A DNA stretch of 50,217 bases from JAZKIX01 sp040384645. GTDB lineage: Bacteria; Pseudomonadota; Gammaproteobacteria; Burkholderiales; Burkholderiaceae_D. Within the stretch, counting starts at the first letter, position 1; each line of letters begins with the position of its first letter. The notes under the pieces are model-generated. The model was not told the DNA's origin and ran no database searches. It worked only from the letters and a program-made list of their open reading frames with translations. The DNA lies in NCBI GenBank assembly GCA_040384645.1, contig JAZKIX010000108.1, forward strand, positions 1 through 50,217, read 5' to 3'. Below are positions 8,438-16,125 of the stretch, piece after piece. A program made the translations under genes and the position numbers.

Positions 8438-9769
8438 ATGAAAAGCGGAATCGCCCCCACCGGTTCGCCGCGGTATGCCCTGTATTATGTGCCGGGCGAA
8501 GAGTCGCTATGGTGGCAAGCCGGTTGTCATTGGCTAGGACGGGATGCCCGTAGCGGCATCGATTACCGGCAAGTCGCAGTCAACGGCGTACCTGCGGTGA
8601 TCATGCGGCAACTGACGTCACAAGCGCGGCGCTATGGCTTTCACGCCACGCTGAAGGCGCCATTCCGGCTGGCTGAAGGATTTTCGGAAGCCGATTTGAT
8701 GACCATGGCGCAAGCGTTTGCCTCGGTGCAGCCAGCAATCACGCTGCGTGAGCCAGGCGTGCGGCCGCTAGGTGATTTTTTGGCGATCCGGCCGCAACAG
8801 CCGCAAGATGAGATCGCTGCCTTGGCGATGCGTTGCGTCAGTTATTTTGACTTGCTGCGCGCCAGCCCGACCCCGGCAGAACTGGCACGACGGCGCCACG
8901 CCGGTCTGAGTCCTAGGCAAGAATCCTTACTGCAACGCTGGGGCTATCCCTATACCGAAGAAGAATTTCGCTTCCACATGACCCTGACCGATACGCTCGG
9001 CCAGATAGATGCAGACGCCTTGTTTGCCTTGCGCAATGCGGCGGAAAGCCATTTTGCCGAAGCCAGCGCCAGCCCATTGCTGATCGATTCGCTGTCCATC
9101 TTCAAGGAAGAACAACCTGGCGCACCGTTTAGTTTATGGCAGCATTTTCCTTTCGCACGGTTGCGTTCGGCATCGCGTTCCAAGCCCATGCAAATGGCGC
9201 CGACCAGCTCCGCCATCCCCCCTGCCGGACGCTTATTTTTTATCGTCGGCCCATCCGGCGTGGGCAAGGACAGTCTATTGCGCTGGGCCGAGCAACATAT
9301 GCTGGCCGGGGCCAAAGTCGTGTTCGCCCAACGCACCATTACGCGCGCGCCGCAACAGGGCGAATCGCATGAAGCTGTAGACGAAAATACGTTCTGGAAA
9401 GCCGCCGCCAGCGGTCATTTCGCCATGATGTGGCAAGCGCACGACTTGTGCTACGGCATCCGGCGCGGCATCGAAGCCGACCTCAAAGCCGGCCACGATG
9501 TCATCATCAACGGCTCGCGCGAATATATCGCGCAATTACGCCAATTATTCCCCCATGCCCATGTGATCTGGATCGAGGCCGACGACGCCCTGGTGCAACA
9601 CCGCATCACGCACCGCAAGCGCGAAGCCGGCGCCGCCCTGTTGCGCCGCCTGCACCGCAGCAGCCAATTCGTCCCGCCCGATAGCGGCGACCTTATCAGG
9701 TTCGACAATAGCGGCCCGATTGAACTGGCCGGACAACGTTTGTTGAATATTCTGAGCGGACAGCAATAA
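8438..9769 (+). CDS. phnN: DUF1045 2H-phosphoesterase fused to ribose 1,5-bisphosphokinase PhnN
   Basis: Two enzymes appear in one 443-residue chain. Residues ~1-230 match DUF1045, the phosphonate-operon 2H phosphoesterase family, with both catalytic motifs visible: H69-A-T71 (FHATLKAPF) and H180-M-T182 (FHMTLTDTL). After a Ser/Pro-rich linker (~231-262), residues ~263-443 match PhnN, with the P-loop FIVGPSGVGKDSLL at ~268-281. PhnN turns ribose 1,5-bisphosphate into PRPP. The step before it, opening 5-phosphoribosyl 1,2-cyclic phosphate, is done in E. coli by PhnP. I infer the DUF1045 half does that here. The gene follows phnM by 34 bp. The frame is continuous with no gap. Confidence 0.88.
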   Translation: MKSGIAPTGSPRYALYYVPGEESLWWQAGCHWLGRDARSGIDYRQVAVNGVPAVIMRQLTSQARRYGFHATLKAPFRLAEGFSEADLMTMAQAFASVQPAITLREPGVRPLGDFLAIRPQQPQDEIAALAMRCVSYFDLLRASPTPAELARRRHAGLSPRQESLLQRWGYPYTEEEFRFHMTLTDTLGQIDADALFALRNAAESHFAEASASPLLIDSLSIFKEEQPGAPFSLWQHFPFARLRSASRSKPMQMAPTSSAIPPAGRLFFIVGPSGVGKDSLLRWAEQHMLAGAKVVFAQRTITRAPQQGESHEAVDENTFWKAAASGHFAMMWQAHDLCYGIRRGIEADLKAGHDVIINGSREYIAQLRQLFPHAHVIWIEADDALVQHRITHRKREAGAALLRRLHRSSQFVPPDSGDLIRFDNSGPIELAGQRLLNILSGQQ

Positions 9770-9848
9770 TTGGGGGGTATATGGCAAAATGCCCGTCAAT
9801 CCGCACGCTTTTATTAGGCAAAAAATAATACAACCCCTAGTATTATTT
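9769..9848 (-). repeat. Dispersed ~80-bp intergenic repeat, copy 4
   Basis: On the minus strand it reads AAATAATACT-AGGGGTT-GTATTATTTTTTG, then GCGTGCGGATTGACGGGCA, then TGCCATATACCCCCC. Its inner GGCA/TGCC pair forms a tight hairpin. It abuts the stop codon of the phnN fusion gene. Confidence 0.8.
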
Positions 9849-10081
9849 CCTTATAGAACCTATCCAAAGCATCAAAGCCATTCCCTCATTAATGTGCATC
9901 ACTTGCACCCAATCGGCGCGGCATTCGTAAAAATGCGTGCTGCAACTTCCTTGCTTTGGCGAAAAAATTTCCCATTGTCATCATCTTGAAAAATTTGATG
10001 TGCATCATTTGAATCCGGTAGGTCGCAATCACAGCGGCGATCAATGATTCCATCAACCGCCTCCTTTTAAAGATAAAGAAA
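9849..10081 (+). promoter_or_regulatory. Porin upstream region with a 13-bp direct repeat
   Basis: Two near-identical words, TGTGCATCACTTG (9893-9905) and TGTGCATCATTTG (9999-10011), are 106 bp apart in the same orientation. They could be binding sites for a regulator of the porin gene. One lone Pho-like half-site TTGTCAT is present near 9976 without a partner. A CCTCC-rich stretch precedes the start but no classic ribosome binding site is obvious. Confidence 0.35.
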
Positions 10082-11053
10082 ATGAAAAAACTTACTCTTG
10101 CGCTCGTCGTGTGCGGCGCATTTGCAGCCTCAGCCCAGGCTGCCGATTCTAGCGTTGTCATTTACGGCTTAATCGATTTGGGCATTGCAAAAACTTCGGG
10201 TGCGGCAACGACCGCCAGCCCTAATCTGGATGCCGTGCAACAGCGTGCCAACCACGCTTCCCGCCTCGGCTTCAGAGGTAATGAAGATCTGGGCAATGGC
10301 TTGTCGGCGTTGTTCCAACTGGAAACAGAATTCTTGGCCGATACCGGCGCCGCTAGAGATCCATTTTGGACCCGCATCGCCACCGTCGGCGTTGCTGGCG
10401 GCTTCGGCACTGTCAAGTTTGGCCGCATCAAAGGCGTAGTCGACGGCGCAGTGGGCCGTGTCGATCCTTTCAACAATGATGGCGTGATCGGCGACAACAC
10501 CACCCTGGTCATGCGCGGCAAAGTCTCGCAATCGCGCCTGAGCAATGCCATTACCTATAACAGCAACACAATGGCTGGCTTCGGCATCAACGCTCAATAC
10601 ATATTGAGTGAAGTAAAGACGCTCGACGCTGGTTACGAATTTCTGGTGACCTATGACAATGGCCCGATCAGCGCCCATATCGGCTACGAAAGACCGGTCC
10701 AGGTCGCCGTGGTAGCACCCGCAGCTTTGCTTGAACCAGCGATGGTTGTTGTTGGCGGCGGATACAAATTTGGCCCTGCCAAAATCACTGCCGCCTACAC
10801 TGTCGGCGATCCTAAAACCCCGGCGACCGGCAAATACAAAGGCATCTTGGTCGGCTTGAATTACACCATTGGTGCCGGCGATGCCAAACTGGTTTTGGCC
10901 AAGCAAAAAACCGATGTCAAAGACGTCGTCAAAGAAATCGGGATCGGCTACGACTACCATATGTCCAAGCGCACTGACGTGTACGCTTACCTCGGGCGTG
11001 AACAAGTGGTCGGCGCCACTGCTGTCCAGTTCGGCGTATCGCACAAGTTTTAA
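10082..11053 (+). CDS. Outer-membrane porin, Burkholderiales type
   Basis: This 323-residue general porin has a clear signal peptide (MKKLTLALVVCGAFAASAQA, cut before ADSS), then SSVVIYGLIDLGI, the loop word SRLGFRGNEDLGNGLSALFQLE and FGTVKFGRIKG, all typical of the trimeric Burkholderiales porin family. The chain ends HKF, with the terminal Phe recognised by the Bam complex. It would form a 16-strand beta barrel allowing diffusion of small solutes. It is single-gene, followed by a strong terminator. Its position between phosphonate and phosphate genes hints at an anion-selective role, but no residue proves this. Confidence 0.9.
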   Translation: MKKLTLALVVCGAFAASAQAADSSVVIYGLIDLGIAKTSGAATTASPNLDAVQQRANHASRLGFRGNEDLGNGLSALFQLETEFLADTGAARDPFWTRIATVGVAGGFGTVKFGRIKGVVDGAVGRVDPFNNDGVIGDNTTLVMRGKVSQSRLSNAITYNSNTMAGFGINAQYILSEVKTLDAGYEFLVTYDNGPISAHIGYERPVQVAVVAPAALLEPAMVVVGGGYKFGPAKITAAYTVGDPKTPATGKYKGILVGLNYTIGAGDAKLVLAKQKTDVKDVVKEIGIGYDYHMSKRTDVYAYLGREQVVGATAVQFGVSHKF

Positions 11054-11071
11054 AAGAAGTGTGATGCAATG

Positions 11072-11097
11072 AAAAAGAGCGTCGATGACGCTCTTTT
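11072..11097 (+). terminator. Rho-independent terminator of the porin gene
   Basis: The arms AAAAAGAGCGTC and GACGCTCTTTTT enclose a GAT loop, followed by a longer T run. It lies 18 bp after the porin stop. Confidence 0.92.
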
Positions 11098-11130
11098 TTT
11101 TTGGTTTTTTTGGTTTTTTTGGTTTTTGGG
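11092..11130 (+). repeat. G2T7 short tandem repeat
   Basis: Directly after the terminator hairpin the T run continues as about three 9-base units of GGTTTTTTT before ending GGG. It is slippage-prone low-complexity DNA between the convergent porin and DUF3562 genes. Confidence 0.8.
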
Positions 11131-11158
11131 AGGAATTGTTTTCTAAACAAATCTGATT

Positions 11159-11455
11159 CTAGCGGCCCAAAATCTGGCGTACGTTTTTCGATACCAGGAT
11201 CGGCAGGTATTCCCGCACGCTGGCATTGACTAACGATTGCTTAAGTATCGTTTCATACAGCGGGACCACCTCTTGCAAAGTCCGGCCCATTTCGTTGGCG
11301 ATTAAATCCATCAGGCGCCAATGCAGAAATAAGTCGTTGGCATCGCGGTAAGGTGCGTTGCGTTGCCCAATTCTGGCAACGCGCAGGGCATGACAAACTG
11401 CAGCAGCCCGTTCAAAACGCGATGCTGCACTGTTTGAAATTGCAGGCATTATCAT
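11159..11455 (-). CDS. DUF3562 family protein
   Basis: This 98-residue helical protein contains the stretch ANEMGRTLQEVVPLYETILK and ends LPILVSKNVRQIL, matching my recollection of DUF3562, a small domain of unknown function common in Burkholderiales. Its ATG at 11455 overlaps the glycosyltransferase stop by four bases (ATGA), so it is translationally coupled as the last gene of the olsB-plcP-GT operon. An alternative start is the ATG at 11449. Its role in lipid metabolism is inferred only from this coupling. Confidence 0.7.
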   Translation of the reverse strand: MIMPAISNSAASRFERAAAVCHALRVARIGQRNAPYRDANDLFLHWRLMDLIANEMGRTLQEVVPLYETILKQSLVNASVREYLPILVSKNVRQILGR

Positions 11456-12498
11456 GTTGATGCCCGCGAGTCGGACACTGCCCGTTGCGCGCCCGGCTGC
11501 TGTACCGGATACAAATGCGTCAGGAACTGCTGGGTCGCTGCTTCCCATGAATACGCCAGCGCATGATTTCTGGCATCGGCCCGGTTCAAGGCCAACGCGT
11601 CCAGACAGGCGCGCCGCAAATCGTCGTGCAAGATGCCCGATACGCCGTTGGCCACGACATCGATCGGGCCTTCGACCGGATAAGCTGCCACCGGCACACC
11701 GCAAGCCATGGCCTCGACCAGCACCAAGCCAAAGGTATCGGTACGACTAGGGAAAACGAAGACATCGGCGCAATTGTAGTAGGACGACAATTCATCATGC
11801 GGCTTGCTGCCCAGAAAGCGCACCGCCGGATAACGTTGCTCTAATGTGCTGCGCAAGGGGCCATCGCCGATCACCCATTTCGATCCGGGCAAATCGAGCT
11901 CTAGAAAAGCCTCGATATTTTTTTCGACCGCGATCCGCCCGACGTAGAGAAAAATCGGACCTTCTTGCTTGCACAAATGGTCGCGTTCGGTCACCGTAAA
12001 TATACTGGTATTGACGCCGCGCCCCCACAGGGCGACGTTGGAAAATCCGCGACTGTCGAGCGCCTGCTTGATTCTCGGCGTGGGCGCCATCATCGCTTTC
12101 GACGGTCCGTGAAACCACTTTAGCCAGCGATAGGTCACCGCCAGCGGAATCCAGGAGCGGGCGCGTAAATATTCGGGAAAGCGGGTGTGATAAGCCGTCG
12201 TGAAATCAAACCGGCGATTGAGGCAATAACGTCGCGCCGCCAAACCCATCGGGCCTTCGGTCGCGATGTGAATATAGTCGGGTGCAAAGTCTTCCAATTG
12301 CGCCGCGACGGCGCTATAGGGCTTATAGGCCAGACGGATTTCGGGGTAGGATGGACAGGCAAAGCTGCGCATCTTTTCTGACGTGATCATCAAGACTTCA
12401 TGACCGTATCCCTGCAAACATTGGCGGGTACCCTTTAAGGTATTTACTACGGCATTTACTTGTGGCTGCCATGCATCCGTTACGACGGCAATGCGCAT
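11452..12498 (-). CDS. GT4-family glycosyltransferase, probable diacylglycerol glycosyltransferase
   Basis: This 348-residue GT-B enzyme has the N-terminal acceptor-domain start MRIAVVTDAWQPQVNAVVNT, then TAYHTRFPEYLRAR. The donor domain carries FLYVGRIAVEKNIEAFL and the EX7E-type motif GLVLVEAMACGVPVAAY. The sequence style matches the Agt/MgtA-like enzymes that put a sugar on diacylglycerol. The gene overlaps a PlcP-like phosphoesterase by 19 bp, the same pairing as the plcP-agt operon that replaces phospholipids with glycolipids in phosphate-starved bacteria. I infer it glycosylates diacylglycerol at the inner membrane. The sugar donor cannot be told. Mannosyltransferase for another lipid is the main alternative. 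Confidence 0.8.
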   Translation of the reverse strand: MRIAVVTDAWQPQVNAVVNTLKGTRQCLQGYGHEVLMITSEKMRSFACPSYPEIRLAYKPYSAVAAQLEDFAPDYIHIATEGPMGLAARRYCLNRRFDFTTAYHTRFPEYLRARSWIPLAVTYRWLKWFHGPSKAMMAPTPRIKQALDSRGFSNVALWGRGVNTSIFTVTERDHLCKQEGPIFLYVGRIAVEKNIEAFLELDLPGSKWVIGDGPLRSTLEQRYPAVRFLGSKPHDELSSYYNCADVFVFPSRTDTFGLVLVEAMACGVPVAAYPVEGPIDVVANGVSGILHDDLRRACLDALALNRADARNHALAYSWEAATQQFLTHLYPVQQPGAQRAVSDSRAST

Positions 12499-13323
12499 AA
12501 TTCTCCTTCTTCTTTTTTACGACGTCCGGCTTTCTTCTCGCGCATGATTTCTTGCCAGGTGACCAGACGCAACTGTCCTGCGCTGTCCTCTACCAACGCC
12601 GACAGGCTTTCTACCCAGTCGCCATCGTTGCAATACACCACGCCATCGATGGTACGGATTTCAGGCTTGTGAATGTGGCCGCAGATGACGCCATCCAGCC
12701 CCCTTTTACGTGCCTCGTCGGCCAGCGCATCTTCAAATGAAGAGATATAGCTGACTGCGTTTTTGACCNNNNNNNNNNGCGCGGGCGCGCCAGTTGTTGA
12801 ACCACTGATTGAATTTTAAAATCATGGTGTACAAATTGTCGCCAACATAGGCTAGCCATTTGGCGCAGGCGATTACGCCGTCGAATCGGTCGCCGTGCAA
12901 GACCAGCATGCGCTTGCCTTCGGCTGTGACATGTACCAATTCATCACGGATCTTGATACCGCCAAAATCGAGATTGATGAATTGGCGCATCATTTCGTCG
13001 TGATTGCCGGGAATGAAGATAACTTCAGTGCCGTTCTTGGCTTTCTTCAATACGTTCTGCACCACATTGTTGTGCGCCTGATCCCAATACCAACGCCGCC
13101 GCAGTTGCCAGCCGTCGATGATATCGCCCACCAGATAGATCGTGTCCGATTCAGTCGCCTGCAAAAACTCCAGCAAACGCGCCGCTTGGCAACCCGTCGT
13201 GCCGAGATGGATATCGGATAGCCAGATGGTACGAAAACGTTGCTTTGGATGCTTGCTTTCATGTCCGCCACTAGAGTCCGGCTTGAGAAAATCCGGGTCT
13301 AGGAACATATCGCGCGGCTTCAT
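12480..13323 (-). CDS. plcP: PlcP-like metallophosphoesterase (LpxH-related), interrupted by an N gap
   Basis: This calcineurin-type phosphoesterase shows all metal motifs: SDIHLG, GDIIDGW, GNHDE, LHGDRFD and, after the gap, CGHIHKPEIR. The words GDIIDGWQLRRRWYW and NNVVQNVLKKAKNGTEVIFI point to PlcP, a phospholipase C freeing diacylglycerol from phospholipids under phosphate limitation, rather than true LpxH. Databases usually call both UDP-2,3-diacylglucosamine diphosphatase. Ten N at 12769-12778 break the frame, but reading resumes as VKNAVSYISSFEDALADEA and ends at TAA 12480-12482, inside the next gene. By family comparison about 15 residues are missing. The ATG overlaps the olsB stop (ATGA). 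Confidence 0.82.
12769..12778. other. Assembly gap (10 N) inside plcP-like gene
   Basis: Flanking coding sequence on both sides is native. The coding length without the N is a multiple of three, so the true missing piece should be too. Family comparison suggests about 45 bases. Confidence 0.8.
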
Positions 13324-14093
13324 TTACCGCCTTCTTCCACCGCATAGTGGCGTGCATAACGGCCGTCCAGATTGGACAGCGTCAGCATCAGGAAAATATC
13401 GGCACTTTCAAAATCGTGATCCCAGGCCGGCTCACCGCAAATCCATGCGCCGGAGCGCAGATATCCCTTGATCAATGGCGGCGTCTGCGGCTTGGCGGTC
13501 GTTTCCAGCTCACGAATCGGGAACGGCAGGTGCGGCGTGACCCGATATTCGGGCGACGCCATATGCGTTTTTTCCAGCGACTTGAACACGGCAGCCGCAT
13601 TGTGTCCGCCATCGGCCAAGCTCATGCTGGCACAACCGATCAAGTAGTCGCAACGCTCTTTTTGCATATAAGTAGCCAAGCCTGACCAGAGCAGCATGAT
13701 CACGCTGCCGCCACGATAATTGGGATGGATGCAGGCGCGCCCTGCTTCGACCATACGGTCGCGCAAGTGATCAAGGCGGCCCAGGTCAAATTCTCGTTCG
13801 GAGTAAAAACGGCCCAGCTTTCTTGCCGTGCTGGCGCTCAGCAGGCGATAAGTGCCGACCACTTTAAGAGTCCTGGAATCGCGCACGATCAAGTGATCGC
13901 AAAAATCGTCGAACTCATCAGCATCCAAACGCTGGGAATTAACCAGGGCCGCCAAACCCATCGCCTCGACAAATACTTTGTAACGCAAGCGCTGAACTTC
14001 TTTCACTTCCTTACGGGTGGTCGCCATACTCAAGATGAGCTTGGGCTGTGGTTGTTGCAGTTGCACTGCGGCGGAAATAGCTGGCGATTGCAT
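13320..14093 (-). CDS. olsB: L-ornithine N-alpha-acyltransferase OlsB-like (GNAT fold)
   Basis: OlsB transfers a 3-hydroxyacyl chain from ACP to ornithine, making lyso-ornithine lipid, a phosphorus-free membrane lipid precursor. This 257-residue protein has the family words VQRLRYKVFVEAMG, FYSEREFDLGRL and EAGRACIHPNYRGGSVIMLL, the last being the acyl-ACP binding region. The start at 14093 is supported by GAGGA eight bases upstream. It is the first of four overlapping genes (olsB, plcP-like, GT4, DUF3562). Three 11-bp-spaced Pho-box half-sites lie 59-87 bp upstream. The partner acyltransferase OlsA is not in the window. PEP-CTERM-associated acyltransferases are a related alternative. Confidence 0.78.
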   Translation of the reverse strand: MQSPAISAAVQLQQPQPKLILSMATTRKEVKEVQRLRYKVFVEAMGLAALVNSQRLDADEFDDFCDHLIVRDSRTLKVVGTYRLLSASTARKLGRFYSEREFDLGRLDHLRDRMVEAGRACIHPNYRGGSVIMLLWSGLATYMQKERCDYLIGCASMSLADGGHNAAAVFKSLEKTHMASPEYRVTPHLPFPIRELETTAKPQTPPLIKGYLRSGAWICGEPAWDHDFESADIFLMLTLSNLDGRYARHYAVEEGGK

Positions 14094-14151
14094 GCTTCAT
14101 CCTCTTTTTTATGGAGACGGACGAAGCGTAACGACCAATTACTTCGGCAAA

Positions 14152-14180
14152 ATGACAGCAGCATGTCAATTGTGTGACAT
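14152..14180 (-). promoter_or_regulatory. Triple Pho-box-like site upstream of the olsB operon
   Basis: On the minus strand three heptamers, ATGTCAC, TTGACAT and CTGTCAT, follow each other at exactly 11-bp steps (plus-strand starts 14174, 14163, 14152), matching the PhoB repeat CTGTCAT with 4-bp spacers. Ten bases after the last comes TAATTG, a weak -10 candidate. The outermost repeat is also part of a 17-bp palindrome (14172-14188, GTGTGACA/TGTCACAC). Confidence 0.68.
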
Positions 14181-14191
14181 TGTCACACGTA

Positions 14192-14217
14192 AAAAAGCCG
14201 GGAACTCCCGGCTTTTT
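14192..14217. terminator. Bidirectional-looking terminator
   Basis: AAAAGCCGGGA and CCCGGCTTTT arms form a strong hairpin with T runs on both strands. On the minus strand it ends the H1-like gene (stop at 14246) just before the olsB promoter. Confidence 0.88.
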
Positions 14218-14245
14218 ACAACACAAAATTTTCGACAACTGTCGA

Positions 14246-14833
14246 CTAAATTTTCTTGGGGCGTCCCATCTTCAATTGCGGCAAGGCCGCCAGCACGGTT
14301 TTCAAATGCGCCAGATCCATTTCCTTGATCAACGCAACGCCAACGCGCAGCAATTCGCTTTTTTTAATATCAATCCCGGCTTTCAGACACGCTTTCTTGA
14401 CTTGGCCCAGCACTTCGTATTCCGCCTCAGGCATGGTGAAACTGTCACGCACCAGTTTGGCTTTTTTTGCCTTTTCCTTGACAACACTGGCAGGTTTTGC
14501 TTTGACCTCCGCTTTAGGACTGACCGGCATAGCGATTTTCTTTACGGTAGAGGCCGGTTTGGCGGCAGCTGTTTTTTTGACGGCGGCAGGTCGGGCGCCT
14601 GGCGGTTTGGTGGAGGCAGTGGACTTGTCCGACACTGCCGCAGCAGTCTTCGGCTTGGCAACGGCAATACTTTTTTTGACGTCGGAGAGTGATGCCTTGG
14701 CCCGCGCTGGCTGGGCTTTAAGCGAGGCGCTTGCTGGCGCTTTAGCGACAGGCGTTGCAGCAACTTTTGCTACTACTTCTGCGATGTCGGCCTGTGCTGG
14801 CTTGTTATCAAGGGCGGGTTTATTCTGGTTCAT
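14246..14833 (-). CDS. Histone-H1-like Lys/Ala/Pro-rich protein with C-terminal conserved domain
   Basis: This 195-residue protein has a low-complexity, strongly basic N-terminal two thirds rich in Ala, Lys, Pro and Ser (for example KKTAAAKPASTVKKIA), like AlgP and eukaryotic H1 tails. It then has a folded C-terminal part (~130-190, SFTMPEAEYEVLGQVKKACL to KKSELLRVGVALI) ending GRPKK, an AT-hook-like word. Nucleoid binding is likely. The ATG at 14833 is chosen because AAGGA lies eight bases upstream; the frame could start five codons earlier at TTG. It stands alone, between the Pho-type promoters of olsB and pstS. Confidence 0.75.
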   Translation of the reverse strand: MNQNKPALDNKPAQADIAEVVAKVAATPVAKAPASASLKAQPARAKASLSDVKKSIAVAKPKTAAAVSDKSTASTKPPGARPAAVKKTAAAKPASTVKKIAMPVSPKAEVKAKPASVVKEKAKKAKLVRDSFTMPEAEYEVLGQVKKACLKAGIDIKKSELLRVGVALIKEMDLAHLKTVLAALPQLKMGRPKKI

Positions 14834-15078
14834 AAGGATCCTTTTCAATAAATAGTATAAACAATATAAATGATTTATCTATTAATGCAATATTTTTTAC
14901 AAATCGGAAAAATTGAATCACTAAAAATTTAACAATTTCTTCATGTAAATTAAATTACTCCCGCAGTTCGCTTAATTCAGGGAAACCAATAAAGTTGGCT
15001 GCAAGTCCAATAAATACGGACGATTCATCTATTTCGCCGAGCAGCAGCGAGTAAATTCATGTCGCGAATTAATGTCAC

Positions 15079-15115
15079 ATTTCATCACTCTGTCACAAAC
15101 ATTCTTCAAGATAAT
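15079..15115 (+). promoter_or_regulatory. Pho-box-like site and -10 element upstream of pstS
   Basis: ATTTCAT (15079-15085) and CTGTCAC (15090-15096) are 11 bp apart, matching the PhoB repeat. GATAAT at 15110-15115 fits a -10 element 13 bp further. A further TGTCAC at 15073 is out of register. The rest of the 308-bp interval before pstS is AT-rich with no other signal seen. Confidence 0.6.
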
Positions 15116-15141
15116 GGCATTGGGAAATATATGGAATTGCC

Positions 15142-16125
15142 ATGACTGCGCGAACAAAAACTCTTTTATCGTCTTTTTTGATATGCCTGTCGTTGTCGGC
15201 GAGCGCTATTGAAATAACCGGCGCAGGTTCGTCCGCCGCTAATCCTTTGTATTCCAAATGGGCCGATGCGCATATCAAGACAGTTGGGATCAAGGTCAGT
15301 TATGAGGCGATTGGATCTTCCGGCGGCATTAAGAAAATCAAGGCGGACTCAGTTGATTTTGGTGCCAGCGATGTAGCAATGTCGCAAGAAGATTTAAACA
15401 AATTTAAGCTCATTAATTTCCCTACTGCGATTTCGGGTGTGGTGCCTGTTGTTAATCTTCCAGGCATCAAAGCCGGCGACTTGCAACTGACGGGCGAGGT
15501 GCTGGCAAATATTTATTCGAACAAAGTCCTGAGGTGGAATGATCCGGCGATTGCGGCACTAAATCCTGGCCTGAATTTGCCCAAAATCGCCATTATCGCG
15601 GTAGCCCGTCAAGACGGATCGGGTACCACATATAACCTTAGCGATTACCTGAGTCGCGTCAGCACAGATTGGAATACGACATACGGCAAAAATTTTACAA
15701 TCAGCTGGCCTGCTGCAATTTCCCAAGTCAAAGGTAGTAGTGGCGTCGTTGATATGGTCAAGGCCACTAGCGGGGCTATCGGTTACCTCGACTACAACTA
15801 TGTGGTGCAGGAGCGCCTGAGCTACGTCCAACTACGCAATCGCGATGGCAAATTTGTGGCGCCCAATGGCGATTCATTTCGCTCGGCCCTCAATAATAGC
15901 GGCTGGAAATCCAATGGTGCTTTTGAAGAAATGCTGACCAACAAACCTGGTGCTGATACTTGGCCAATCACAGTCGGCACCTTTGCAATACTGCCACAGA
16001 GGGCTAAGAATCCGACCAAGNNNNNNNNNNNNNNNNNNNNNNNNNNNNNNNNNNNNNNNNNNTTCCGTGAATTGACCAAGGTGACGGATGCGAGCGGCAA
16101 CCGCCTCAATTGGTCTCCGCTCTAG
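15142..16125 (+). CDS. pstS: PstS-type periplasmic phosphate-binding protein, with N gap
   Basis: The protein has a signal peptide (~1-22) and then the phosphate-loop start ITGAGSSAANPLYSKWADAH, SYEAIGSSGGIKKI, DFGASDVAMSQED and VARQDGSGTTYN, all hallmark PstS regions that hold phosphate by hydrogen bonds. It would deliver periplasmic phosphate to the PstCAB transporter, which is not in the window, so it is an orphan copy here. A 42-N gap at 16021-16062 replaces part of the C-terminal lobe. The frame resumes correctly (FRELTKVTDASGNRLNWSPL), but family comparison suggests more than 14 residues are missing. The Pho-box-like site upstream supports phosphate control. Confidence 0.88.
   Translation: MTARTKTLLSSFLICLSLSASAIEITGAGSSAANPLYSKWADAHIKTVGIKVSYEAIGSSGGIKKIKADSVDFGASDVAMSQEDLNKFKLINFPTAISGVVPVVNLPGIKAGDLQLTGEVLANIYSNKVLRWNDPAIAALNPGLNLPKIAIIAVARQDGSGTTYNLSDYLSRVSTDWNTTYGKNFTISWPAAISQVKGSSGVVDMVKATSGAIGYLDYNYVVQERLSYVQLRNRDGKFVAPNGDSFRSALNNSGWKSNGAFEEMLTNKPGADTWPITVGTFAILPQRAKNPTKXXXXXXXXXXXXXXFRELTKVTDASGNRLNWSPL
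16021..16062. other. Assembly gap (42 N) inside pstS
   Basis: The gap keeps frame, so its size may be an estimate from read pairs. The conserved PstS segment around FxWA and VPLP is absent, implying roughly 100 missing bases instead of 42. Confidence 0.6.

Noticed and set aside
9970..9990. Pho-like half-site TTGTCAT before the porin gene
   Set aside because: No partner heptamer at 11-bp spacing on either side, so a single seven-base match is not evidence.
11092..11130. CRISPR-like or satellite repeat
   Set aside because: It is only a 9-base G2T7 slippage run after a terminator, with no spacers.
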